From Bernardetiaceae bacterium (GTDB taxonomy: Bacteria > Bacteroidota > Bacteroidia > Cytophagales > Thermoflexibacteraceae): 64,000 bases of DNA. The stretch spans positions 60,862-124,861 of the forward strand of contig JANWWZ010000007.1 of assembly GCA_025057115.1 (NCBI GenBank). The letters are read 5' to 3'. Each line of letters begins with the position of its first letter. Position 1 is the first letter of the stretch. A program made the translations under genes and the position numbers. The notes beneath the pieces were generated by a model. The model was not told where the DNA came from. It ran no database searches and saw nothing but the letters and a program-made list of their open reading frames with translations. This document shows positions 50,630 to 61,085 of the stretch, piece by piece.

Positions 50630-53401
50630 TTAATTGAATACTCTTTGAATGAGATTTTCTTGTTCTACTTGATGCACTTTGTAGTATCCCGTTGCAGGGG
50701 AAGCAGCTGGACGGCGAGCAATGAGCTCGGGTTGCAAGTGATACTTAAAATAAGTGCGCAACAAATACGCCCAATAGCCCATGTTTTCAGGTTCTTCTTG
50801 AGCCCAGTAAAGTTTAGCATTTTTATATGGCTGAAGCACTGCATCTACTTGATTGCTGGGGAAGGGATGAAGTTGCTCTATGCGAATCAGGGCTACGTCC
50901 TTGCGTTTGTGCTCCAGTTGGTATTCCAGCAATTCGTAATAGAGCTTGCCAGTGCACATGACTACTTTTTTAACTTTATCTTCGGGCTTGGCATACGGAT
51001 CGCCAATGACTTCTTTAAAGCCACCGCTGGTAAACTCCTCTACTTTGGATAGTACGCGTGGATGGCGAAGCAGCGACTTAGGAGACATGACTATCAGCGG
51101 CTTGCGGAAGGGCCAAGCCAACTGTCGCCTTAGCACGTGGAAAAAGTTGGCAGGAGTAGTTACATTGACTACAACCATGTTATTTTCAGCACTCAGCTGC
51201 AAAAACCGCTCTGGGCGAGCGCTTGAGTGCTCCGGACCTTGTCCTTCATAGCCATGAGGCAGCAGCAATACGATCCCGTTTTGACGCCCCCACTTTGTCT
51301 CTGTACCGCTGATGAATTGGTCTATGATCACTTGGGCACCGTTGGCAAAATCGCCAAATTGAGCCTCCCAAATTACTAAGGCATAGGGATTGCACATGGC
51401 GTAGCCAAACTCAAACCCCAAAACGCCAAACTCGGAAAGTAGGGAGTTATATATCTGGAAATCAGCTTGTTTTCCTTCTAAGTGGTCTAGGGAAACATAA
51501 GGAGCGTTGTTGGTAGCATCGTAAAGCACTGCATGGCGGTGAGAGAAGGTACCGCGCTTGACATCTTGTCCTGAAATGCGAACTGGTTTGCCTTCTATCA
51601 GCAAGGAGCCGTAAGCCAGCAGCTCGGCACTTGCCCAGTTGAGTTGGCGATCTTCAAAAAACATTTTTTGCCTGTCTTTCAAGAGCTTTTCGATTTGTTT
51701 GAGCGGTTTAAAGTCCGCTGGAATTGTGATAAGAGCTCTTCCTACTGCATCAATGACCTGCTGAGAAACTCCAGTTTCAGGAGATTGGAGAAAGTCCTCG
51801 GCGGTAGCTGGTCGCATGGCTTCCCATTCGCGTTCAAACTTGCGCATGGTGTAGCTCAGCGGTTGCTGCTTTACTTCGTTGAGGCGTTCCTGCAAAAGCT
51901 CGCGGAACTCTTTGTCCATCGCTTCAGCTAAAGAAGCATCTACAAAGCCGCGCTCAATGAGTTTTTGATTGTAAATCTCACGAGGATTGGGATGTTTGCT
52001 AATGATGTTATAAAGAGTAGGTTGGGTAAACTTAGGCTCATCGGATTCGTTGTGTCCGTGGCGTCGGTAGCAAACCATGTCCACAAACACATCGCGTTTG
52101 AAGCGCTGACGGAACTCCGTGGCTAGCTCTACTACAAATACCACTGCTTCAGGGTCATCGCCATTGACGTGGAAAACAGGGCTATCGGTGAGTTTGGCAA
52201 TGTCAGTGCAGTAAATACTAGAGCGAGCATCTTCAAAATCAGTAGTAAAGCCTACTTGGTTGTTGATGACAAAGTGCAGCGTACCGCCTACGTGGTAGCC
52301 TTGCAACTGGGACATTTGCGCCACTTCATAGACAATTCCTTGCCCTGCAATAGCAGCATCACCATGAATTAAAATCGGCAGCACTTTGCTGGTGTCTTTC
52401 TCATATACATCTATGAGCGCGCGAGAGAAACCTTCTACTACCGGATCGACGGATTCCAAATGAGAGGGATTAGGAGTAAGTTGTAGCCTAATTTTGCGCC
52501 CTGACTCTGTTACTATCTCACTGCTATATCCCAAGTGATACTTTACATCGCCATCGCCCATGGTGTTGAGCATGTCTTCAGGAATATGACCTTCAAACTC
52601 AGTAAAGACTTGCTCATATGTTTTGCCGATGATGTTAGTAAGTACGTTAAGCCTTCCGCGATGAGCCATGCCGATGACTACTTCGGCTACGCCTAATTCT
52701 GCTGCTTTATTAATGATGGCATCTAGGGCAGGAATGGTAGATTCACCTCCTTCAAGAGAAAAGCGCTTCTGACCTAAATACTTGGTGTGCAAAAAATTTT
52801 CGAAAACAACTGCTTCGTTGAGTTTTTTGAGAATGCGCCTTTTTCGCTCAATGCTGGGAGAATAGTCAGGGTATTCGCGCTCTATTTTTTGTTTAAGCCA
52901 GTCGTACACTTCGGGCTCGCGTATGTAGGTAAACTCAAAGCCGATGGGACCTAGATAAATTTTCTCCAGTCTAGCAATGATTTCGCGTAAGGTAGCTTGG
53001 TTGCCCAGCCCTAAGGCGCGCCCTGCCATGAATTTGGTATCCAGATCAGCTTCACTGAGTTTAAAATCTTTTAAGTCTAGCAAAGGGCGTCGGTCTTTTC
53101 GCGGACGCACAGGATTAGTTTTAGATTTGAGATGCCCTCGTTGCCGATAAGCTTGAATCAAATTGCGCACGCGCAGTTCTTTATCCACCAGGCTTACCTC
53201 TACTAATGCAGGAGCGCTAGTGGTTGTGCTTTTGCCATTGTCATACGATCCATTGCTATCCCCGTAGCGCAGGGAAAACTCAAACCCCTCAAAAAACCGT
53301 TGCCATGTGGGATCAACTGAATTGCGATCAGTCTTGTACGATTGATATAATGCCTCTATGACAGATACATCGGCATTAGAAATGTAGGAATACTGGTCCA
53401 T
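50630..53401 (-). CDS. sucA: 2-oxoglutarate dehydrogenase E1 component
   Basis: GMAHRGRLNVLTNIIGKTYEQVFTEFEG; HGDAAIAGQGIVYEVAQMSQL; DMVCYRRHGHNESDEPKFTQPTLY; LLPHGYEGQGPEHSSARPERFLQL. Confidence 0.98.
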   Translation of the reverse strand: MDQYSYISNADVSVIEALYQSYKTDRNSVDPTWQRFFEGFEFSLRYGDSNGSYDNGKSTTTSAPALVEVSLVDKELRVRNLIQAYRQRGHLKSKTNPVRPRKDRRPLLDLKDFKLSEADLDTKFMAGRALGLGNQATLREIIARLEKIYLGPIGFEFTYIREPEVYDWLKQKIEREYPDYSPSIERKRRILKKLNEAVVFENFLHTKYLGQKRFSLEGGESTIPALDAIINKAAELGVAEVVIGMAHRGRLNVLTNIIGKTYEQVFTEFEGHIPEDMLNTMGDGDVKYHLGYSSEIVTESGRKIRLQLTPNPSHLESVDPVVEGFSRALIDVYEKDTSKVLPILIHGDAAIAGQGIVYEVAQMSQLQGYHVGGTLHFVINNQVGFTTDFEDARSSIYCTDIAKLTDSPVFHVNGDDPEAVVFVVELATEFRQRFKRDVFVDMVCYRRHGHNESDEPKFTQPTLYNIISKHPNPREIYNQKLIERGFVDASLAEAMDKEFRELLQERLNEVKQQPLSYTMRKFEREWEAMRPATAEDFLQSPETGVSQQVIDAVGRALITIPADFKPLKQIEKLLKDRQKMFFEDRQLNWASAELLAYGSLLIEGKPVRISGQDVKRGTFSHRHAVLYDATNNAPYVSLDHLEGKQADFQIYNSLLSEFGVLGFEFGYAMCNPYALVIWEAQFGDFANGAQVIIDQFISGTETKWGRQNGIVLLLPHGYEGQGPEHSSARPERFLQLSAENNMVVVNVTTPANFFHVLRRQLAWPFRKPLIVMSPKSLLRHPRVLSKVEEFTSGGFKEVIGDPYAKPEDKVKKVVMCTGKLYYELLEYQLEHKRKDVALIRIEQLHPFPSNQVDAVLQPYKNAKLYWAQEEPENMGYWAYLLRTYFKYHLQPELIARRPAASPATGYYKVHQVEQENLIQRVFN

Positions 53402-53492
53402 GATACAAAATCGCTGAAGGCATTAGCAAAGATTAAAATTTTAATCCAACTTTCAAAATCTGTCCATTTGCATGGGCAAATTTCCTTGTCAA

Positions 53493-53648
53493 TCAATTGC
53501 TTTTAGCTTTTCTTTCCGATTTACACCGCTCACTGCAGTATTTTACTTCTTCCCAGCATTTCTCCCATTTTTTTCGCCATTTGAACGGTCTGCCACAAAC
53601 GGGACAAACCTTTTCAGGCAGGTCGGATTTTTTGCGCATTTTAGCCAT
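53493..53648 (-). CDS. DUF2256 small zinc-ribbon protein (51 aa, missing from supplied ORF track)
   Basis: Own translation: [51 protein letters not shown]. Confidence 0.85.
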   Translation of the reverse strand: MAKMRKKSDLPEKVCPVCGRPFKWRKKWEKCWEEVKYCSERCKSERKAKSN

Positions 53649-53696
53649 GTTGCAAATGCATTTTTCCGTAAACTACTTACACTTAAAACAAGAAAC

Positions 53697-53730
53697 AAAA
53701 AACCCTGAAGAGCGAGCACGATCTTCAGGG
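53697..53730 (-). terminator. Intrinsic terminator downstream of TPR gene
   Basis: Stem ccctgaaga/tcttcaggg (53703-53711 / 53722-53730); minus strand continues as TTTTTTG. Confidence 0.85.
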
Positions 53731-53759
53731 CGGAGGCTGCTATTTTTTATTTTTATGCT

Positions 53760-55118
53760 TTACTTCATGGAAGGACGTTTGCGAAGCGTGGTAGTTTCAT
53801 TAATCCAGCAACCTACGCTAATAGGAATGCCTTCTTGCATGCCAAAGGTGAAAATATCTTCCATAGAGGGAAACTGTGCTTTGGCTTGAGCCATGCCATT
53901 GCTGTCGCCTGCTTTTTCGTACATGTCGTAGGCGGCAAGAAACACAGCGCGGCTTTCCACTGGATTTTTGCCTTGGCATTGCTGGTAACTAGCCATGTAC
54001 ATATCGCCAATGGCCTTATAGGCTTCTTTTGCGTTGGCAGGGTCATAGGAAACGGCTTCTTTATACAACCGGCGAGCTTCTGTAAATTTGTTCTCGCGGT
54101 GGGCTATCTTAGCCAGTTCCATGACCAAATCCCCTTTTTTAGATCTTTCATCAGCAGGCAATAGCTCTATGGCTTTGTGATACATTTCTTTTGCCTCAGA
54201 AACGCGACCTTGTTTGAGATATAACTTGCCAAGTGTGATAGCATTACCTGCGCTAGGTTCAGCGCGGAAAAGTGCTTGTAGAGCTTCCAAAAATAGCGGT
54301 TCGCTAGGGCATTGCGTCATGTAAGCTACAATCTTTTTAGCTAGCTTTACATCGCTAGGATTTTCCTTCAGCTTAGGACCTAAGTTTTTATTTACAAATC
54401 CACAATCCACCTTCACATATACTTGCACCAGTCCATCAATGGCATCTTTGGCTTTTTGCCAACTTTCCACTGCGTTGCCACCTGCAGCAATTTTCTTTTC
54501 CAGTATAGGAACTACCTCGTTATCATAGGCTTCCATAAAAGTTTCTTCTGTAATCCCGCTTACGCCTGCCTCCTTAGCTTTTCCGATGGCATCCATGTAA
54601 TACTGGAAAAATACGGGCGAGGAGAGTTGCTCGCCATATTTGGCAACCAAGTTTTTATAAAACTCATAGACTTCTTTTTCTCTGCCTTTGCGAGTAATTA
54701 AGTAATCGTACACCACATAGCCCTTGCGCTCCATGACATCTTTATTTACTCCAAAGCAATACATGCGCTTATCGTAAAGTGCTAACACTTTGTCTTGATA
54801 GGCTTCTCTCTTAGCCGCCTCAGTAGTTTTTCCTATCAGGGCAGTGTAAAGCTGCACAGCTTTAATGTACAGGGAAACGTTGAGGTTAGGAGTGTTATTT
54901 AGCAACCATTCGCCGTTTTCGATGGCAATATCGTACTCCTTTGTATTAATGGCATCGGAAAACAGGGTCCATTTTTCTTTGACTGTGCCCGGATCTTTTC
55001 CCCAACACCAACCATTTTCTAAACCTGTTTCACAAGGACAGTTTTGCGCAAAACCTATTGAGAACAGTCCCACGCTGAATACCGTTGCGAGCAGTAGCTT
55101 TTTCATCGCTTTGTCCAT
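53760..55118 (-). CDS. Secreted TPR-repeat protein
   Basis: Signal peptide MKKLLLATVFSVGLFSIGFAQ; TPR units AGNAITLGKLYLKQGRVSEAKEMYHKAIELLP, KIAHRENKFTEARRLYKEAVSYDPANAKEAYKAIGDMYM. Confidence 0.8.
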   Translation of the reverse strand: MDKAMKKLLLATVFSVGLFSIGFAQNCPCETGLENGWCWGKDPGTVKEKWTLFSDAINTKEYDIAIENGEWLLNNTPNLNVSLYIKAVQLYTALIGKTTEAAKREAYQDKVLALYDKRMYCFGVNKDVMERKGYVVYDYLITRKGREKEVYEFYKNLVAKYGEQLSSPVFFQYYMDAIGKAKEAGVSGITEETFMEAYDNEVVPILEKKIAAGGNAVESWQKAKDAIDGLVQVYVKVDCGFVNKNLGPKLKENPSDVKLAKKIVAYMTQCPSEPLFLEALQALFRAEPSAGNAITLGKLYLKQGRVSEAKEMYHKAIELLPADERSKKGDLVMELAKIAHRENKFTEARRLYKEAVSYDPANAKEAYKAIGDMYMASYQQCQGKNPVESRAVFLAAYDMYEKAGDSNGMAQAKAQFPSMEDIFTFGMQEGIPISVGCWINETTTLRKRPSMK

Positions 55119-55147
55119 TTAAATGTTTTACTTTTATTTTGATTGTT

Positions 55148-56416
55148 TTAATTGATTCTTCGCCGCTGGAACCAGTAAGGGTCGTTCACCGTCAAGCCCA
55201 CATACAAGCGGAAAAACCTTTCTCTCAACAGATTGTATTCTGTTGTGCCGCGTTGCCCTAATGTAATGGCTAAGTTAGCTGAGGAGAACGTTCGGCTTAC
55301 AGGCAATGCTAATCCAAAATTAATACCAAATTCCTTAATTTGTTGTTCATTCAAGACAGTAGGAGTAAGTGTGTAATATCCTCCTGCTCTATATGCCACC
55401 CGTGCAAAATAACTGGTCAAGGAATTGATATTGGGAATTACTTCAGCGCCAAGGCTGATTCGCCAGCAGTCCGCCATGTTTTCTTGATGGATGCCTTGGT
55501 AAGTGCTCCACGGTTGAAATGAATACTCTACGCCAACGGTATAAGCATATTGCTTTTCAAAACTGATGCCTAGTATTTGCTGGCGTGGTACAAAAATGCG
55601 AGTTACTGCTCCGGCAAAAGTGGTATCGGAGGAAATAACTTCTCCTACGATGTTTCTGCGCTGAATAGTTTGCAGGCGCGTTGCATTTAGATTCGCATCC
55701 AGATCGGTAACATATCCCAAGTTGAAGCTGTGCTCTTTGCCCATTGGTTGCCGGTAAGCAACCCCCAACCGATAGCTCAACGAGGATACATTTACCCTAT
55801 CAAAGGAAGCCGTAGTGTAACCGCCTGTAAATTGATTGTCGATTAATACGGAAGCAATTTCAGTTTGTACAAAGCCAAAGTTATAGTTAGCCACTGCTCC
55901 CAAATGAAACCGTTTGAAAAAAGAAGTGCCGATGCTTAAAAATGCCTGATTAATCCCTCCAGAACCTTGAAAGCGGTATTCGGTAATGGTAGGAGTAAAT
56001 GGGATTTTGTTTACGGCGATTAATTTATAATTGACACTGCTGTATGAATGCAAGCCTGTTGCTACGGTAAGCCGCGTGGGAACGATGGGAAAAGCAAAGG
56101 CTAAGTAGCCAATATTGCCAAAGCTATAGCGACGGTTGAGCAACGTACTACTGACTTGCTTGAGCTCGCCAAAGTAATTGGCTTCAAAACTTACAACGCT
56201 GTTTCGGCTCAATAAAGCGGGGTTGGTTAAATTGAGGCTAATGGGAGTAGAGTTGCTCGCTCCGACGCCGCCCATGCTCAGGCTGTACATGGAAGCGCGC
56301 AAGGATAGTTCGCCCAAACCTGAAAGAGAGTACGGCGAGTTGCCAGATTGGGCCCAAACCGCCATCGGAAAAATCACAAAGACCTTTTCAAGAATCCTTC
56401 TCAAGGTGTATTTCAA
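55148..56416 (-). CDS. Predicted outer-membrane beta-barrel protein
   Basis: Signal peptide; NSPYSLSGLGELSLRASMYSLSMGGVGASNSTPISLNLTNPALL; alternating aromatic/amphipathic strands; C-terminal LYVGLTVNDPYWFQRRRIN. Confidence 0.7.
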   Translation of the reverse strand: MKYTLRRILEKVFVIFPMAVWAQSGNSPYSLSGLGELSLRASMYSLSMGGVGASNSTPISLNLTNPALLSRNSVVSFEANYFGELKQVSSTLLNRRYSFGNIGYLAFAFPIVPTRLTVATGLHSYSSVNYKLIAVNKIPFTPTITEYRFQGSGGINQAFLSIGTSFFKRFHLGAVANYNFGFVQTEIASVLIDNQFTGGYTTASFDRVNVSSLSYRLGVAYRQPMGKEHSFNLGYVTDLDANLNATRLQTIQRRNIVGEVISSDTTFAGAVTRIFVPRQQILGISFEKQYAYTVGVEYSFQPWSTYQGIHQENMADCWRISLGAEVIPNINSLTSYFARVAYRAGGYYTLTPTVLNEQQIKEFGINFGLALPVSRTFSSANLAITLGQRGTTEYNLLRERFFRLYVGLTVNDPYWFQRRRIN

Positions 56417-57168
56417 AACTTGTTTGTTAAATTAAAATCAAGAGCCGCCTTTAATCCGTCTAACACGAGGTTTTCGTTTACAAAATTGATTTCTTTTATG
56501 GTTTTCTCAAAAAAAAGTGCGTCTCCACCGGTAAGCACGATGTTGAATTGCCCAAATATATCGCTATAGCGCTTGATGATGCCTTCTATTTCAGCACACA
56601 AGCCGTGAAAAACGCCGCTTTGAAGCCCTTCTTGCGTAGTTCTTCCAACGAAAGGAATGCTTTGGGAAGGTTTAATTTCCACCAAAGGCAGTTTAGCTGT
56701 TTGTGTGTGCATAGCTTTGCATCGCATTTGCAAGCCAGGGGAAATAAGACCTCCTAAAAATTCCCCCTCACTAGTGATAAAGTCGTAAGTAATGCACGTT
56801 CCTGCGTCGATTATTAACGAAGATTGATAGGGGAAGTGCTGCCAAGCCCCTAGTGCTGCGGCTAGTCTATCCATGCCTAAGGTATGAGGGGTTTGGTAGG
56901 AGTTTTTAATAGGCAGTGGCAATTGGTAAGTAAATGGTATTACATGAGCTGAGGTATTGGCTTGCGCTATCAAATCCGAAGCTGTACCGCGCACATCGCA
57001 GTAAATAATGTGAGAAGGTTGGTATTGGACAATGAGCATTATTATTTCCTCGTCGGTGAGGGGGCGGTAATAGAGGGGAGGCACCTCAGGGAAATCGATG
57101 CGCACTTTGCCTGACGTATTACCTAAATCAAGGCACAGGTACATACATCCATCAGCTTTTATTGCCAA
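56413..57168 (-). CDS. coaX: Type III pantothenate kinase
   Basis: LCLDLGNTSGKVRIDF; LGMDRLAAALGAW; SLIIDAGTCITYDFITSEGEFLGGLISPGLQMRCKAMH. Confidence 0.93.
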   Translation of the reverse strand: MAIKADGCMYLCLDLGNTSGKVRIDFPEVPPLYYRPLTDEEIIMLIVQYQPSHIIYCDVRGTASDLIAQANTSAHVIPFTYQLPLPIKNSYQTPHTLGMDRLAAALGAWQHFPYQSSLIIDAGTCITYDFITSEGEFLGGLISPGLQMRCKAMHTQTAKLPLVEIKPSQSIPFVGRTTQEGLQSGVFHGLCAEIEGIIKRYSDIFGQFNIVLTGGDALFFEKTIKEINFVNENLVLDGLKAALDFNLTNKF

Positions 57169-57197
57169 ATTTGCAACCTGCTCAATTATTTTAGTAC

Positions 57198-58151
57198 ATG
57201 ATTAAAGTAGGTATTATCGGAGCGGCGGGCTACACAGGCGGAGAAGCCATTCGCTTGTTGCTGCGCCATCCCCGTGCTGAAATTACTTTTGCCCAAAGCA
57301 ATAGCCAAGCAGGAAAGCCCATCAGCAAAGTACATCGCGATTTGCTGGGAGAAACGGAAATCCTTTTTACGAAAGACTGGCACGAGGATATCAATGTGCT
57401 TTTCCTATGTGTAGGACATGGGGAGGCAGCGCGATTTATGAAAGAAAACCGCCTTCCAGAAACTGTGAAGGTCATTGACCTGAGCCAAGACCATCGCCTC
57501 AACCAATGGACTTACGGATTACCTGAATGGAATAAAGAACAAATCAGGCAAGCTACTCGGTTGGCTAATCCAGGATGCTTTGCCACTGCCATTCAATTGG
57601 CGCTCCTACCCCTTGCTGCCCAGCAATTACTTACCGACGAAGTGCACGTAAGTGCTACTACGGGGTCCACAGGAGCAGGTCAAAAACTTACTGATACACT
57701 GCACTTTAGCTGGCGCAGTCACAACCTTTCGGTGTATAAAGCCTTTCAACATCAGCATCTTGGAGAAATTTATCAGACCTTGCGTGCCTTGCAGCCTTCT
57801 TTTGAACACCAGATTAATTTTATTCCCTATCGCGGCAATTTTACCCGAGGCATTCTGGCAGCAGTATATACTACTTGTCCTTTGGACTTAGAACAAGCCC
57901 GCCAACTATACACTGAGTACTATCGCCAAGCGCCTTTTGTATTCCTTTCCGAGGAAAACCCAGATGTAAAACAAGTGCTCAATACTAACAAGTGCGTGCT
58001 ACACTTGGAAAAACACGGCAACAAGTTGCTAATTATCAGCGCAATAGATAACCTTACTAAAGGCGCCTCCGGCCAAGCTGTCCAAAATATGAACCTCATG
58101 TTTGGCTTGGAAGAAACCGTTGGACTGCTGACAAAACCCATTGCGTTTTAA
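57198..58151 (+). CDS. argC: N-acetyl-gamma-glutamyl-phosphate reductase
   Basis: MIKVGIIGAAGYTGGEAIRLLLRHP; YGLPEWNKEQIRQATRLANPGCFATAIQLAL; FIPYRGNFTRGILAAVYT. Confidence 0.95.
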   Translation: MIKVGIIGAAGYTGGEAIRLLLRHPRAEITFAQSNSQAGKPISKVHRDLLGETEILFTKDWHEDINVLFLCVGHGEAARFMKENRLPETVKVIDLSQDHRLNQWTYGLPEWNKEQIRQATRLANPGCFATAIQLALLPLAAQQLLTDEVHVSATTGSTGAGQKLTDTLHFSWRSHNLSVYKAFQHQHLGEIYQTLRALQPSFEHQINFIPYRGNFTRGILAAVYTTCPLDLEQARQLYTEYYRQAPFVFLSEENPDVKQVLNTNKCVLHLEKHGNKLLIISAIDNLTKGASGQAVQNMNLMFGLEETVGLLTKPIAF

Positions 58152-58276
58152 ATTTTTTCATCTTTTCACAATAGCTGTTTTTAGAAAAAAACCAGTGCAC
58201 TATATTGGAAGCCCGATTGTCAGTACAAACCAGAGGTACATTTTTATCGATAAGGTTGGACCAAAAAATGTAAACG

Positions 58277-59593
58277 ATGGAAACTGCCCTGATTGTAGTT
58301 TTTATACTCGGTTATTTGACCATTGCCCTAGAGCATCCTTTGGACATCAACAAAGCCTCTCCGGCGCTTATCATTGGTGGGGCATGTTGGGCTATTTATG
58401 CACTTTTTGGCGGGAAAGAGCCTCATGTAATTGAGCATCAGCTCTTGGAGCACTTCGGAGAAATCGCCAGCATTCTCTTTTTCCTCATGAGTGCAATGAC
58501 CATTGTAGAGCTCATAGATGCGCATCAGGGGTTTTCTGTTGTAACAGAACGAATTAAGACTTCAAACATCACATCCCTCCTCTGGATTATCAGCCTGCTT
58601 ACCTTTTTCCTTTCCGCTGTGCTGGATAACCTTACCACTACTATCGTAATGACTTCTATTCTACGCAAGATGATTAAAAATCGAGAGGCGCGCTTGTATT
58701 TTGTCAGTCTGGTAGTGATAGCAGCCAATGCTGGAGGAGCATGGTCTCCTATCGGAGATGTAACCACTACTATGCTATGGATTGGCGGGCAGGTAACCAC
58801 TAAACAGTTAATTATTCATTTGCTCATTCCCAGCCTTGTATGCCTTGTTGTACCCGTGTTGTTTATCACTCCCATCATCAAGCGAATACCCTTGGGCATT
58901 CAGCTGGCTGCCCAACAGCTAACCAGTGAGCAAACTTCTGAAACAGAAGAAATTGCTCATCACTCTCTCTATGAAGTCCCTGTCAAAAAGCGCAGAATTG
59001 TTTTTATAACAGGAATTGCCGCTTTGGTCTTCGTTCCCGTGATTAAAACTCTTACGCACTTGCCGCCATTTATTGCCATTTTGATGAACTTGGGAGTAAT
59101 GTGGTTTATAAATGAACTTCTCCACCGCAGCGAAGAGAGACATATTAAAGATCCCCTCACAGTGGTGAATATCATTCGCCGAATAGATACTCCCAGCGTG
59201 TTATTTTTTGCGGGTATTTTGTTAGCTGTGGCGTGTTTACAGTCCGCTGGTATTCTCACTCAGTTGGCTAAATACCTAGACGAAACTGTAGGCAACATAA
59301 CAGTGGTATCTTTTATTTTAGGGCTTCTTTCTGCTGTGGTGGATAACGTACCCTTGGTAGCGGCTGCCATGGGCATGTATAGCTTACAAACTTATCCGGT
59401 CGATAGTGCGCTTTGGCAATTGGTAGCTTATTGTGCTGGAACAGGAGGCAGTTGCTTGATTATTGGCTCTGCAGCTGGAGTAGCTGCCATGGGCATGGAG
59501 AAAATTGAATTTTTTTGGTATGCCAAACGAATTGCATGGATTGCTTTTGTAGGTTACGTGGGAGGATTGGCTAGCTTTCTCGTCATCTTCTAA
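58277..59593 (+). CDS. nhaD: Na+/H+ antiporter, NhaD type
   Basis: ALEHPLDINKASPALIIGGACWAIYAL; SAVLDNLTTTIVMTSILRKMI; NAGGAWSPIGDVTTTMLWIGGQ. Confidence 0.93.
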   Translation: METALIVVFILGYLTIALEHPLDINKASPALIIGGACWAIYALFGGKEPHVIEHQLLEHFGEIASILFFLMSAMTIVELIDAHQGFSVVTERIKTSNITSLLWIISLLTFFLSAVLDNLTTTIVMTSILRKMIKNREARLYFVSLVVIAANAGGAWSPIGDVTTTMLWIGGQVTTKQLIIHLLIPSLVCLVVPVLFITPIIKRIPLGIQLAAQQLTSEQTSETEEIAHHSLYEVPVKKRRIVFITGIAALVFVPVIKTLTHLPPFIAILMNLGVMWFINELLHRSEERHIKDPLTVVNIIRRIDTPSVLFFAGILLAVACLQSAGILTQLAKYLDETVGNITVVSFILGLLSAVVDNVPLVAAAMGMYSLQTYPVDSALWQLVAYCAGTGGSCLIIGSAAGVAAMGMEKIEFFWYAKRIAWIAFVGYVGGLASFLVIF

Positions 59594-60016
59594 CAGGAAG
59601 TTTTCACCAAGCAGGGATAAAAATTTGCATGAGTAAAAAGGCGATATTTTTTGATTGCTTAGTCTGCTTGATGAGGGAGGTGATTTTCAATTCGCAGATA
59701 AGGCAGCAGGGTTAGAATGTCATACTATCTGATACTTGCCCTTTGCTCTTTCCGATGCATTTGCATTTTAAAGCAACGACCATACCCATTTTATCAAGGC
59801 AATTACTTAAAACTGGGACTTCTTCGCTGAAGAATTAGGACGCAAGATTGTTTTTCCTCAAGAAAGCGGCATGGAAATAGGCGGTTAAGATGCTTCGATT
59901 AACAGAAAAAGTTATGTCAGAAGAACGCTCCAGCCAGTCAAAAGGCAAAGTAGGGTAAACACTTTTCAAGCAAAAAATAGTTTTGATTAACACCCTGTGG
60001 CTGACACTTTTCTATT

Positions 60017-61009
60017 ATGCAAGTGAGCATCATTTTGGCGGTTCGCAACGAGGAACGCTACTTGCCAGCTTGTTTGGCTGCTTTGCAAGAAAGCATCAAG
60101 CAAAGCAACCTGCAATGCGAACTCCTCATTGGCAATGACAACTCTACAGATGCTACCGGTCAAATTGCAGAAAAATTTTGCCAGTCAGTGGATTTTCCTT
60201 GCAAAGTAATACCGGTGAAAGGCACCATTGGCTGGGCAAAGGGCAAAGCCAATGCCGTAGGACAAATCATTCCCCATGCCTCAGCTGAATTGCTGCTCAT
60301 TACCGATGCCGACACGCGCGTACCCCCTTCATGGGTCGCTGGCATGGCAAGAGCATTTGGTCCTTCTATAGGACTTGTTACAGGGTTTACGCTAGTAGAG
60401 GGCACTTCCTTACCCGCACAACTGCAAGCAATAGACTGGGCATTAGCATTGGGCACTTCACACCTTTTAGCTAAGCTAAACTATCCCCTTACCTCTTTAG
60501 GTAACAACATGGCTTACCGAAAAAGTGCTTACTGGCAAACGGGTGGATATGCTTGTTTGCCTCTGTACATTACGGAAGATTTGGCACTGTTAAAGGCAAT
60601 CAGAAAAAACGGCTGGAAAACCCTTCACCTTGCTCATCCTTCTATCTTAGCCCTTACCCAGCCTGTTGAATCCCTTTATCAGTGGATTTTGCAGCGCAAG
60701 CGCTGGTTTGCGGGAGCCCTTCACTTACCTTTGCCATTGCGCTTGCTCATGCTTGCCGATGGGTTATTTTTATTAATAGCACTGGCAGTTGTTCTGTTTA
60801 GCTTTGCTGCAGGGGGGTGGCTTTGGCTTTTTCGATTTGCTATTCATGCCTTCATTGCGGCAGGGTACCTTTGGCGTATGAACCACTGCCGACTGATTCC
60901 CCTCCTACCAGTTTACGAACTGCTCATTACGGTGCTCAATCCATTGGTATTTTTGCACTACTTGGCTTTTCCCTACACGATTTGGAAAGAAAGGCGTTAC
61001 GATCTTTAA
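60017..61009 (+). CDS. Glycosyltransferase family 2
   Basis: MQVSIILAVRNEERYLPACLAALQES; LLIGNDNSTDATGQIAEKF; LLITDADTRVPPSWVAGMARAF; QRKRWFAGA. Confidence 0.92.
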   Translation: MQVSIILAVRNEERYLPACLAALQESIKQSNLQCELLIGNDNSTDATGQIAEKFCQSVDFPCKVIPVKGTIGWAKGKANAVGQIIPHASAELLLITDADTRVPPSWVAGMARAFGPSIGLVTGFTLVEGTSLPAQLQAIDWALALGTSHLLAKLNYPLTSLGNNMAYRKSAYWQTGGYACLPLYITEDLALLKAIRKNGWKTLHLAHPSILALTQPVESLYQWILQRKRWFAGALHLPLPLRLLMLADGLFLLIALAVVLFSFAAGGWLWLFRFAIHAFIAAGYLWRMNHCRLIPLLPVYELLITVLNPLVFLHYLAFPYTIWKERRYDL

Positions 61010-61030
61010 GTAACTGACCAGCAGTTGAAT

Positions 61031-61056
61031 AAAAATGCCCTTCCACTTTGGGAAAG
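61031..61056 (-). terminator. Probable intrinsic terminator downstream of sufB
   Basis: Imperfect stem gcccttcc-acttt-gggaaaggc; minus strand continues as atTTTTAT. Confidence 0.55.
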
Positions 61057-61085
61057 GCAAATGTGTTATGAGGTATTTAAGTTAC

